64,000 nt of DNA from contig NZ_LR134372.1 of NCBI RefSeq assembly GCF_900637395.1, positions 1,426,001-1,490,000 on the forward strand, written 5' to 3'. The notes beneath the pieces were generated by a model. It did no database searches. It saw only the letters and a list, made by a program, of their open reading frames with translations, and was not told the DNA's origin. This document shows, piece after piece, positions 45,881-54,706 of this stretch (its first letter is position 1; each line of letters begins with the position of its first letter). The stretch comes from Campylobacter upsaliensis. GTDB lineage: Bacteria; Campylobacterota; Campylobacteria; Campylobacterales; Campylobacteraceae. Position numbers and translations under genes: made by a program.

Positions 45881-47598
45881 TTTTTACCCTTTAAAAATTC
45901 TTTCTTAATAATAGGGATATCAACAAAAATAAGGCGTAAATATCCCCCTTTATACCAAATTTTATGTGCCCTCATCAAAGCTTTACCAAGCTCAACGCTT
46001 AAAGTGTGAGCCTCATTGTAAAATTCATAATATCTTTTCTCTTTTTTCAAAAGATCTGTCTCTTTAATATGCTGCTCTTTAAGATAAGACAAAACATAAG
46101 GCATTCTTATATAACCCCATAAAGATTTCGAATTTTCTATCATAGCATATCCTAAAGTATAAGCTAAAGAATGCCTTTTATACACATCAATATTTGGCTT
46201 TATTTGAGCCATTTGCGAACATTTTGGACCACTAAAAACACTATAAAACAAATCTAAAATTAAAGATCTAAATCCAGGATAATAGGCATTGACCCCGTGT
46301 CCCTCATCATTAAAAGCTAAAAAAATTTCAAAAGCGAAACGACTAATATTTTTATACGAAGCACCGACAAAATAATTCTTAAAAAGATGAAATGGCAAAG
46401 TGGGATTTAAATTATAATTTAGCATCAGAGTTAAACAACTTTTCTTTTCCTCCAAATTCATCTGCTCTATCATCAAATCTACCTCTTCAAATTGATGATG
46501 TTCAAGAAGCAAATCTAAAAGAAAAATTTTTGTATTATAATTTTGATGCAATTCAAAAGAACGCTTTAAATAAGATAACTTCATATCAAAAGGCAAATTT
46601 AATTCTTTGGCTAAAATATAAAGAAAGAAATAAGAAAAAGCGGCTTGATGAGGGTTAATATCGTCGATATCTATAAATTTAATCATCAATTCATAAGTCT
46701 TTGAAACAGAATAATGCTCAGGCAAAGAAATAATTTTATTATTTCCTATATAGCAAGCAAGACGAGCAAAACCTGTCGTCCAAGAACAATAAATTTTTTC
46801 AGCCTTAGACATCAAATAAACATCAAAAATCATATCCTCAAAGTCTTGCAAACCATTTTCTTTTAATTCTGTTGCAATAAATATTTTTGATTTAAAGCTT
46901 GGATTATTATTAACTATATATTTTTTAACACTTTCAAGCAGAGTAAAATCATCGCTAAACAAAACTACATTATTGCCCTTTTTTAGTTCCTCCAAAGCTA
47001 CAGCAATATTTATAGGATAGGGCGAAATTTTATAACGACAATGCCACCACATATTAATGTACAATTCATCATATACAGTCTCTCCACTTCTAATATGAAG
47101 CGCTACAAAATCACCCAAATCTTTAGTTTTTAAATTAACTTCTTTAAAAATGGCATTTACAGCATCGCTAAATTCTATCGATTTAAAACAAGAAGCGATA
47201 CTCTTTCTATACTCCAAATGATCTACATCATTAAACCAAGTATCCAAATCTCCTTGAGTCATATACCAACCCCAATCCCTCTCATAAGGAGGTTTTAATA
47301 AATTTGTTATGCTTTTTTTATGATGGGTATTTAAAATGGGTGTAAGATAAGAATAAGTCAAATCTGCCCTAAAATACTTGGAAATAAATTTATCGGAAAA
47401 TAACTCGTGCATATAAGGCAATGCTTTCAAAGGGCTCTTAACTTTACCATCAAGAAAATTTTCTCCATCTATATCACGCCATACAAATCCAAATTCTAAA
47501 TCGAATTTTTTAGCCACATACATCGCGTTTAAAATCGCTCGCATTCTTTCGCCAAAGCCATCATCTCTACCGCCCAAAATTAAAGGTTTATTAGTCAT
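45877..47598 (-). CDS. Putative fucosyltransferase-like GT-B protein with SYKLG-type tail
   Basis: Protein of 573 aa. N-terminal GGRDDGFGERMRAILNAMYVA and VALHIRSGETVYDE near 165 recall the GDP-binding basic motif of alpha-1,2/1,6- and O-fucosyltransferase families. SKAEKIYCSWTTGFARLACY follows near 265. A GDP-sugar donor would fit a locus making GDP-heptoses. The tail has degenerate SYKLG-type segments (SLAYTLGYAMIENSKSLWGY, then LSVELGKALM). Starts 8 bases inside the upstream gene. Function inferred. Confidence 0.6.
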   Translation of the reverse strand: MTNKPLILGGRDDGFGERMRAILNAMYVAKKFDLEFGFVWRDIDGENFLDGKVKSPLKALPYMHELFSDKFISKYFRADLTYSYLTPILNTHHKKSITNLLKPPYERDWGWYMTQGDLDTWFNDVDHLEYRKSIASCFKSIEFSDAVNAIFKEVNLKTKDLGDFVALHIRSGETVYDELYINMWWHCRYKISPYPINIAVALEELKKGNNVVLFSDDFTLLESVKKYIVNNNPSFKSKIFIATELKENGLQDFEDMIFDVYLMSKAEKIYCSWTTGFARLACYIGNNKIISLPEHYSVSKTYELMIKFIDIDDINPHQAAFSYFFLYILAKELNLPFDMKLSYLKRSFELHQNYNTKIFLLDLLLEHHQFEEVDLMIEQMNLEEKKSCLTLMLNYNLNPTLPFHLFKNYFVGASYKNISRFAFEIFLAFNDEGHGVNAYYPGFRSLILDLFYSVFSGPKCSQMAQIKPNIDVYKRHSLAYTLGYAMIENSKSLWGYIRMPYVLSYLKEQHIKETDLLKKEKRYYEFYNEAHTLSVELGKALMRAHKIWYKGGYLRLIFVDIPIIKKEFLKGKK

Positions 47599-50500
47599 TT
47601 TTTCTCACTTTTTTTTGATATAATTTTACAATTTGATAAGGCAAAACAAAAACGCAAAAAATATTATATTTTTTACTAGATCTTATCAACAAGCTACCAA
47701 GCTGATAAGAAAAAAAGTTTTGTATCCTTAAGGCTTCTTCATAGTCATCATAATATTCCATAGATAAATTATTTGAACTATAATTTGCCATCTTTTTTTC
47801 TTCTTTATGGATTATAATAAGCATAGGGATTAAAAATATAAGCTTTATCATTCCAAAAGGATTTTTTGCATTACGCATTAAGACATTGCCAAGTTTATAT
47901 GAAAGGTGATTTTGTACCCTATCTACAGCTCCCACACTTATCTTTTTATATTCCTTTTGATTATAAATTCCTCTTATTGTATGATGAGATCTTAAAATGC
48001 TCCAAGGAAAAATAGCCCAATGTTCTTTTACTACCTCTTTTGGAACAAAAAATCTTTTTGCCACGACATTACATTTACTATCCTTATATAATTCATCTAA
48101 AGCAAAAGGCACACTTCCAACAAGTTCAATAAAATTTTTATCAATATTTTCACTCGCAAGATATTTCAAATACTCCGCACTTAAAGTAAAATCAACTAAA
48201 AAATTCTTATAGTTTAAATCCTGAAGAATGAAATCTACAAATTTCAACAAACCATCAATGTAAAAACTATAACCAAATTCTTTTAAAGCTGCTCCCTCAA
48301 CTTCACAACAAATTGGAATAATCTTTCCAGCCTTATTTTCGTAAGATAAAACTTGACCCTCCAAACTTCTACAAAAAAATTCTATCTTAAAAGCACTTTG
48401 ATAAATATTTGGCAACATAAATATTCCCTTTGTGCTACCAAACTCACTTCTGTGTAAATAAAAAGCTCCATAAAACAAATGTTTTAAATTTACCCCCATA
48501 CATTCTACAACTCTGTCTAAAGTAGCTCCAGTCCCAGCAATCTCTACAAATGCAAATTTCTCATTGATATTTAATTCTTGATTCAAGTAAGCTTTTATCA
48601 AATTTATTTTCTCTTCGTCTTTTTCCTCAAAAGGTTTTCTCCAAACAAATCTTGATCCATAAATGTATTTTGTTTGTATATTTAAATTTTCTTTTTGGAT
48701 AATTTTTTCGCAAATTTTTTGCAAAATAAAACCATCTCTTGCAATAAAATACAAAATTTTAACCTCATTTTGCACCGCTTGCTGTAAAACATAATAAACA
48801 TAAGGTAAAAACAAAAATCCACCAAAACAAGCACCAAGTTCCTCCAAAGAACTAAGCTTATTTTGAACTCTAAAATTTCTTGCTTTAGCTAACATTTTTT
48901 GCACATTCAAAGAATTTGCATTTTGAAGGGCAAATCTTTCATAAGGCAATAAATCATTTTCATAATAATGAAAATTTATACCAAGCTTTTTTGCCTCAAC
49001 ACAATCAATGAGAAAATTGTCCCCAAAATGTAACCAAAACTCGGGCTTAATTTTCCTTTGTCGCATTATCACTTTAAATAAAGCGCCATTATTTTTCTTC
49101 TTTCTATATTCACTGGAGACATAAATAAAAATATCTGCAAATGCCTTAGAAAAAGGGAGTAAAAACTGACGAATTTGCTCAGCATTAAAATACATATCAG
49201 AAACTAAAATGGGATTTTTTTGCATTTCTACCATTTTTTCTAAAAGTTTAATATTTTTTTCAATAGGTATAAAATTTTCCCTTTCCACTTCAATTTCTAA
49301 ATTCATTAATATTTCTTTTTGTTTGCTACTTAGAGAAAAATTTAAAGCAAGTAAGTCATAAATCTCCTCAAAACGCACATCCATAAAATCTTTTTTGCAA
49401 ACATTATGATAGTAATATCCCTCAGTTTCAGTGCGAAGTTTTGCAAAATTTTCTTTTAAAACTAAAGGAAAATCTAACTCTTTAATCCTTTCTTGCATTA
49501 AAGTAAAAATAGCCCTAGGTTCAGCTACTTTCCTCATTATAAGAGTATCAAAAACATCAAAAGAATAAAGTTGATAAGCTCCATTTTTTACGCGGTAAAG
49601 ATAAGAATTAGAAGCTAATTCTTTTTCAATCACACTCATAAAATTCTTTGCATAAATTTCGTAAGTAGAAGTATCAAGGTAAGCCTTTCTAGCCTCTCTT
49701 CCCATCGCATCTAGTCTGTCCTTATTTTTAAAAAGCCTTATAAATGCCTCTTTTAAAGCGTCAGCACACCCTGTTTTTACACATATACCATTTTTTTCAT
49801 TTAAAATATATTTAGCACCTATATTTTGACTAAGGATTAAAACTCTAGCCATCATAGCACCCTCTAAAGCCACTAAAGAACAGCTTTCATCGCGACTTGG
49901 AACAACCACAACATCACTTTGAGTAAGAAGTTTATAAATGCTTTTTTTATCACGAAGTTCGCCGTGATAAAAAATATTTTTATAGGGTTTAATTTGCTCT
50001 AAAAGTTTGGGATAGAAATGCTCAGCCCCTTCCCATAATCTCCCAGCAAAATGCAATTCACATTGTTCTCTTATTTCCTTAGGTAAAGAAATAAAAGCAT
50101 CAATTAAAACATCATAGCCCTTTCTTTCCTCAATGGTTCCCAAAGCCAAAAAACGCAATTTTCCATCTTGTTTAGAATTTTTATCTTTAATATAACAACC
50201 CTCAATCCCAAAAACATCATCAACATAATTATGCAAAACTTCAACATTTTGATTATAATTTTTAACGATGAAATCTTTAGCATACTCACTAACAACATAA
50301 ATTTTTTTTGCATTTTCCAATGCCGTTTTTCTCTGAGGTATCCAAAAAAAATTTGGCAAATTTTCAGCCTCTCTTACATACCATACTATAGGTAAAAATT
50401 CTTGTATAAATTCTACAGCTTTATATACGACAACCGTATTGGCTATGACTAAATTATATTTAAAAATCCTTTTCTCAACCCACTCTTGCGAAATTTCACT

Positions 50501-50686
50501 TTCACTAATACATTCCGTTAGAATACCTAAAGCATCTAATTCTTCGATAAAGGGACCAAATTCATAACTCCAAACATCCACATTAAATCCGTTTTTAAGT
50601 AAAGTTTGACACATTCTTTTAAAGCTATTTAAGGCACCTGTGTATTCTAATTCTGGAGTGATAAGTAAGACTTTATTTTTATTCAT
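47591..50686 (-). CDS. Multidomain GT4 glycosyltransferase / HAD-like protein with SYKLG tail
   Basis: Protein of 1031 aa. Residues 1-360 are a GT-B family 4 glycosyltransferase (LRFLALGTIEERKGYDVL, VVVPSRDESCSLVALEGAMM). Residues about 375-620 are HAD-like: YSFDVFDTLIMR nucleophile motif, ILVSDMYFN and HFGDNFLIDCVEAKKLG. Residues 620-900 form an unnamed domain usual after such HAD domains (KILYFIARDGFILQKI, FAFVEIAGTGATLDRV). The tail has NHLSYKLGNVLMRNAKNPFG and FFSYQLGSLLIRSS. It may make and process one glycan linkage; the HAD substrate is unknown. Confidence 0.75.
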   Translation of the reverse strand: MNKNKVLLITPELEYTGALNSFKRMCQTLLKNGFNVDVWSYEFGPFIEELDALGILTECISESEISQEWVEKRIFKYNLVIANTVVVYKAVEFIQEFLPIVWYVREAENLPNFFWIPQRKTALENAKKIYVVSEYAKDFIVKNYNQNVEVLHNYVDDVFGIEGCYIKDKNSKQDGKLRFLALGTIEERKGYDVLIDAFISLPKEIREQCELHFAGRLWEGAEHFYPKLLEQIKPYKNIFYHGELRDKKSIYKLLTQSDVVVVPSRDESCSLVALEGAMMARVLILSQNIGAKYILNEKNGICVKTGCADALKEAFIRLFKNKDRLDAMGREARKAYLDTSTYEIYAKNFMSVIEKELASNSYLYRVKNGAYQLYSFDVFDTLIMRKVAEPRAIFTLMQERIKELDFPLVLKENFAKLRTETEGYYYHNVCKKDFMDVRFEEIYDLLALNFSLSSKQKEILMNLEIEVERENFIPIEKNIKLLEKMVEMQKNPILVSDMYFNAEQIRQFLLPFSKAFADIFIYVSSEYRKKKNNGALFKVIMRQRKIKPEFWLHFGDNFLIDCVEAKKLGINFHYYENDLLPYERFALQNANSLNVQKMLAKARNFRVQNKLSSLEELGACFGGFLFLPYVYYVLQQAVQNEVKILYFIARDGFILQKICEKIIQKENLNIQTKYIYGSRFVWRKPFEEKDEEKINLIKAYLNQELNINEKFAFVEIAGTGATLDRVVECMGVNLKHLFYGAFYLHRSEFGSTKGIFMLPNIYQSAFKIEFFCRSLEGQVLSYENKAGKIIPICCEVEGAALKEFGYSFYIDGLLKFVDFILQDLNYKNFLVDFTLSAEYLKYLASENIDKNFIELVGSVPFALDELYKDSKCNVVAKRFFVPKEVVKEHWAIFPWSILRSHHTIRGIYNQKEYKKISVGAVDRVQNHLSYKLGNVLMRNAKNPFGMIKLIFLIPMLIIIHKEEKKMANYSSNNLSMEYYDDYEEALRIQNFFSYQLGSLLIRSSKKYNIFCVFVLPYQIVKLYQKKVRKND

Positions 50687-51785
50687 TATCTTTTCTTTCT
50701 AGATATTCAAATTTATCTTTTTTGCTTGGACGCCATTTACCCACAGGAGCCCACTGACTAACCTTGCAATAGCGACAAAATGGTATAGGTTTAGCTAGAA
50801 AATATAAAAGTTCTTGATAATCTTTAACCTCATAAATACTTATACTATCAAAAGGCGAAAGCTCAAATGTATGCCCATATTTTTTATTATAATGTTCAAT
50901 GTGTGCAGGAAAAGTACAAGTGTAAAGGCGTCCCTTTTTAAACTGAACGCAATGATTTGCCATAGAACAATGTGTAAAAGAATGATAATTATCGCATTTT
51001 CCTTCTGGATCAAGAGTAAATTTCCACGAGGTTTTTTCCACCTCTCCTTCATTAAAGAAAATTAAAGGAACTTCATTTGCATCACATAAAGCCTTAATTT
51101 TATCCCAATCAATCTTCAATGGATATTTTGTAGGACGAATTTGCACCCTATTTTCTCTAGCTTTTTGCCAAAAAAGTGCATCTTGTTTTTCTAGCAACAA
51201 GCCATTGCTCACTAACCAAATCTCACTTTTAGGGAAATATTTTCTCGTTACTTCAAAGAAATTTGGGCATTGAGGATTGAGCAATGGCTCTCCTCCCATT
51301 AGTCTAAATACTCCAACTTCACCTTTTGTTACTTTAGCTAACTGACTCATATCTTTTTCAAATTCTTCAAGGTCCGTATATGACTCTTCGGCAATTTGAG
51401 AAAAGTGGTTACAGCCAAAGCAATTTAAATTGCACGACTCAGCTAAATGAATTTCTAAAAGTTCCAAAAACGCCATAGGAGTGATTTTACGCAGATGAAA
51501 ATCTAGAGTTGTCCTAGTTGTAGTTTTGGTTTGGTTTAGCTCGGTTTTGGTTTGGTTTAGCTCGGTTTTGGTTTGGTTTAGCTCGGTTTTGGTTTGGTTT
51601 AGCTCGGTTTTGGTTTGGTTTAGCTCGGTTTTGGTTTGGTTTAGCTCGGTTTTGGTTTGGTTTAGCTCGGTTTTGGTTTGGTTTAGCTCGGTTTTGGTTT
51701 GGTTTAGCTCGGCATCAAATCTTTGATGATGTTTTAAATTTTTAACTAAAGAAAGCCACCATTTTTTAAAATTACGCACTTGCAT
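50679..51785 (-). CDS. Radical SAM protein with N-terminal heptad repeats
   Basis: Protein of 368 aa. The radical SAM cluster is in LAESCNLNCFGCNHFSQ (CxxxCxxC). A Cys-rich C-terminus (THCSMANHC, LYTCTFPAH, PFCRYCKVS) could hold a second cluster. Residues about 25-87 are nine copies of ELNQTKT, a perfect heptad encoded by 21-bp repeats and likely a coiled coil. The reaction is unknown; radical SAM enzymes in glycan loci can epimerise, dehydrate or C-methylate sugars. ATG 51785 overlaps the phosphatase stop. Confidence 0.8.
   Translation of the reverse strand: MQVRNFKKWWLSLVKNLKHHQRFDAELNQTKTELNQTKTELNQTKTELNQTKTELNQTKTELNQTKTELNQTKTELNQTKTELNQTKTTTRTTLDFHLRKITPMAFLELLEIHLAESCNLNCFGCNHFSQIAEESYTDLEEFEKDMSQLAKVTKGEVGVFRLMGGEPLLNPQCPNFFEVTRKYFPKSEIWLVSNGLLLEKQDALFWQKARENRVQIRPTKYPLKIDWDKIKALCDANEVPLIFFNEGEVEKTSWKFTLDPEGKCDNYHSFTHCSMANHCVQFKKGRLYTCTFPAHIEHYNKKYGHTFELSPFDSISIYEVKDYQELLYFLAKPIPFCRYCKVSQWAPVGKWRPSKKDKFEYLERKDNE
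51525..51712 (-). repeat. Nine tandem 21-bp repeats
   Basis: Nine nearly identical copies of a 21-base unit (coding heptad ELNQTKT). The unit is a multiple of three, so gain or loss changes coiled-coil length without a frameshift. Confidence 0.95.
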
Positions 51786-52410
51786 TGATTATCCTATATC
51801 CTAAAATATCCGCCCATTTTAAATCTTTCCCACAAGCGACAACATTAGCATTTCCCACTAAAGAAAGAAGCGGTATGTCACTCACACAATCACTATAAGC
51901 ATAAGAATGACGCAAATCATATTGTTCCAAATTCAACCTGTTAGCTAATTTATAAAGTTTTCGCTCACACATAGTGTGAATGCCGTCTATATGACCTGTA
52001 AGTCTATTTTCATAAGTTTCAAGTTCCACTGCGACAATATGCTCAATCCCGTAAATTTTAGCAAATTCTTTAATATAAATCTCAAGTCCTCCAGAAACTA
52101 TCACTAAAGTATGTCCAGCATCTTGATGATAAAAAAGCTTATCCATAATGCCTTGATTTAAACGCAACAAAACCTCATCATATACAAAATTTCTTGCTAC
52201 ATTTTGTGCTACATTTAAATTTAAATCTATAAGCCATTCATACCTTGGATAAGGCAAATTAAGTTTTGCATACTTTTCTCTTCTTGCAAGATTTTTATGA
52301 TGTTCATAGTTTGGATTATGCTGACCTGCTAAAGGCAAATATCTATCTAAAGTTTGAAAATTTGTCAAAGTTTCACAAAAATCAAAAAGCGCTAAAATCT
52401 CTTTCATCAT
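51772..52410 (-). CDS. HAD phosphatase (Cj1435-like) for the capsule amine donor
   Basis: HAD-IB (SerB-like) phosphatase of 212 aa. Nucleophile motif ALFDFCETLTNF near residue 9, LVIVSGGLEIYIKEF (motif II Ser), Lys in CERKLYKLA and YSDCVSDIPLLSLVG (motif IV Asp). Placement after the two aminotransferases matches C. jejuni Cj1435, described as removing phosphate from serinol phosphate or ethanolamine phosphate before attachment to glucuronate. Overlaps the upstream stop by one base (ATG 52410 or 52407). Confidence 0.82.
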   Translation of the reverse strand: MMKEILALFDFCETLTNFQTLDRYLPLAGQHNPNYEHHKNLARREKYAKLNLPYPRYEWLIDLNLNVAQNVARNFVYDEVLLRLNQGIMDKLFYHQDAGHTLVIVSGGLEIYIKEFAKIYGIEHIVAVELETYENRLTGHIDGIHTMCERKLYKLANRLNLEQYDLRHSYAYSDCVSDIPLLSLVGNANVVACGKDLKWADILGYRIINASA

Positions 52411-53583
52411 TAACCCTTAAAACAATCTTTTATAGCCTCAATCATAATTTCATTTTCTTCAAATTTGCGACTAGCTACCCTTACAAATTCTCCATTAAGT
52501 CCTATTTTATCTCTACAAGTTCGCATATAAATTCCATATTTTATCAACATCTTAGCTACAAAATCCTCGCTTAAACTTCCATCTAAAAGCTCAATTAAAG
52601 CAAAATTCGCAAGACTTGGATAGACTTTAATTTGCTCAATTTGAGCTAAAGCTAGAAAAAATGTCTGCGTTTTGTGGATATAGTCTTTTCTCAGTTCATT
52701 ATACTCGGCGAAAAAACTTTCTCTCGCATAAAGTCTTAAAAAATACTCACCTATCCCAGAAGTATTCCACAAATAGCCATTTTCAAGCAAGGTGCTCACC
52801 TTATCTTCACTCATCACGCCATATCCTACTCTAATGCCAGCGATTCCAAAGTCCTTTGACATACTTTTAATGATAATAAGATTTTTAAATTCCTTACAAA
52901 GCTCTTCTAAATTAATCAAATCAAATACATCATTCTCATAAGCAAAATGGATAAAAGAAGTATCCAAAATGATATTTTCAACAAAGCTTAACTCGCTAAG
53001 TAGCTGTTTAAGTTTCATTTTATTTATAAACCCCCCCCCCGTTAGGATTATTAGGGTTGATTAAAACAATACTCTGCGGTCTATTTTCTTTGATAAAACC
53101 AACATAGTCATCAAGATCTAAAGCATAATCTTTTTCCTTATCTAATTGATAAAAAATAACCTGCGTATCCTTTTTAGCAAATTCATAATAAGATGAAAAA
53201 GTAGGAATGCAAACGACAATTTTATCATGCACAAAACGATGCATTACAGCTTGTATAATTTCTATCGCACCATTTCCTATAAAAATATTTTTCGCCTCAA
53301 CATTTACCGCCTGACTAACCACCTCGGCAATCACCCTATTTTGCGAAGGGTAAAATTCTAAAAAATCCCTTAATTTATATGTTTTTATCAATTCTTCATC
53401 AAAATATCTTAAAAATAAATCTGTTGCGTAAGGATTTGACAAAAAACACGCATCAACTTTAATACGAAGTTGAGATAATTTTTGTGCCAAAGTAAAAATG
53501 CTTGGACTATGACTCCCCGCCTCATCTTTTAATCGTTTAATTGCATTAGCAACGCTAAGCTCTTTTTCATTTAATTTTATCAT
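52410..53583 (-). CDS. PLP aminotransferase-fold decarboxylase (Cj1436-like), phase-variable, OFF here
   Basis: Fold-type I PLP protein, about 390 aa when in frame. First part from ATG 53583 (MIKLNEKELSVANAIKRLKD) to IVLINPNNPNGG; then a G10 tract (53040-53031) shifts to a stop at VYK. With 9 (or 12) G the frame joins FINKMKLKQLL and continues to 52410, including the PLP Lys in KSMSKDFGIAGIRVGYG. The C. jejuni homologue is reported to decarboxylate L-serine phosphate to ethanolamine phosphate. A start at ATG 53622, overlapping the previous stop, is also possible. Confidence 0.82.
53031..53040 (-). repeat. Poly-G (coding strand) tract, G10
   Basis: Coding context CCTAAC-G10-TTTATAA, the shortest tract and the one with a different 3' flank. 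Out of frame at 10; 9 or 12 restores the enzyme. Confidence 0.92.
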
Positions 53584-53618
53584 TTTTATTAATACCCAAA
53601 TTTTAAACAGCATTATCA

Positions 53619-54706
53619 TCATCTTTGCTGCCTTATATATTCTAGTATTTTATCCTTGAGTATTTTCATTTGCTCCCTTGTGCCTATGCTAATGCGACAA
53701 TACTTTGGGATAATATGAGAATAATTACGGATAAAAATGCCTCTTTTCTCCAAAAACCCTACGAAAGAATTTACATCTTCGCTTTTCATCAAGACAAAAT
53801 TGGCTACTGAATCACATACTACCCCCCCCCCCCCGCAACTTCATAGATAAAATCTACAAAATCAGCCCTAGCAAGATTTACTTCTTCCACATAATTTTCC
53901 ATATAAATTACATCTTCTAAGGCTGCTAAAGCCGCTATTTGTGAAAGCATAGGGATATTTTTAGAATTACGAATTTGATTAAGGTATTGGATATTTTCAT
54001 AATGTGAAATGATATAACCCACCCTAAAACTTGCCAAAGCAAAAGCCTTAGAAAAAGTGCGTGTAATGATTAAATTTTTCAACTCCTCCGTAAAAGTTGC
54101 CATTGTTTTTCCACAAAATTCATAATATGCCTCATCGATCAAGAATAAACATTGAGGATTATTTTTAATAAGCTCATAAATCTTATGAATTTCATAAACC
54201 TTTCCTGTTGGGTTATTAGGATTACAAAGATATAAAAGCTTGATTTTTTCATTGATGATAAAGGCATTTAAAGCTTTAAAATCTAAGTCAAAATTTTCAT
54301 CTAAATGAAAAAAAAAGGTTTGCACTCCCACTCCATTTGCCCTAGCTCTAAAATTATCATAAGTTGGTGCGATTATACCTATATTTTCATCTTTATCTAC
54401 AAAGGTATCGATGATAAATTCATGCGCAACATCAGAGCTTGGAAAAAGCTCTATAAAAGAGCTATTTTTCTGCCCAGCATATTTTGCTAAGGCATCAAGC
54501 AGGAGAGAATTTTTTGTATTAGGATACCAGTTTAAATGTCCATTTTTCAAAAATGCTTCTATCTTTTGAAAAACTAAAGGCGAAGGTGCTATACTAGCTT
54601 CATTCCAATCAAGCTTTAAAATATTATTCTCATTTTCTAATTCCCAAATTTTGTGGGGGATAGAAAGATAAGGTTTAAGTTTTTGGATATTTTTATTTGG
54701 TAACAT
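53619..54706 (-). CDS. PLP aminotransferase (Cj1437-like, HisC family), phase-variable, OFF here
   Basis: HisC-like aminotransferase, about 362 aa when in frame. Motifs: LDWNEASIAPSP at the N-terminus, LYLCNPNNPTGKVYEI, LIDEAYYEFCG and PLP Lys in ITRTFSKAFALASFRVGY. A G13 tract (53834-53822) then runs into TAG at YEVAGGGG. The missing 68 residues lie downstream in another frame (VCDSVANFVLMKSEDVN to RISIGTREQM) and end at TGA 53621-53619. With 11 or 14 G the gene is whole. The homologue is reported to make serinol phosphate from dihydroxyacetone phosphate. Confidence 0.84.
53822..53834 (-). repeat. Poly-G (coding strand) tract, G13
   Basis: Coding context AGTTGC-G13-TAGTATG. TAG follows directly in this phase. 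Confidence 0.95.

Noticed and set aside
46392-46658. 88-codon open frame on the + strand inside the fucosyltransferase-like gene
   Set aside because: Antisense to a continuous coding frame with overlaps at both ends; no supporting signal.
51525-51712. Regular repeats that could suggest a CRISPR array, and a + strand open frame of VWFSSVL repeats
   Set aside because: The 21-bp units are directly tandem with no spacers and keep frame in a radical SAM gene; the + strand frame is only the complement of the repeats.
52266-52574. 102-codon + strand open frame across the phosphatase/aminotransferase junction
   Set aside because: Opposite two conserved genes and low in complexity; a shadow of AT-rich coding sequence.
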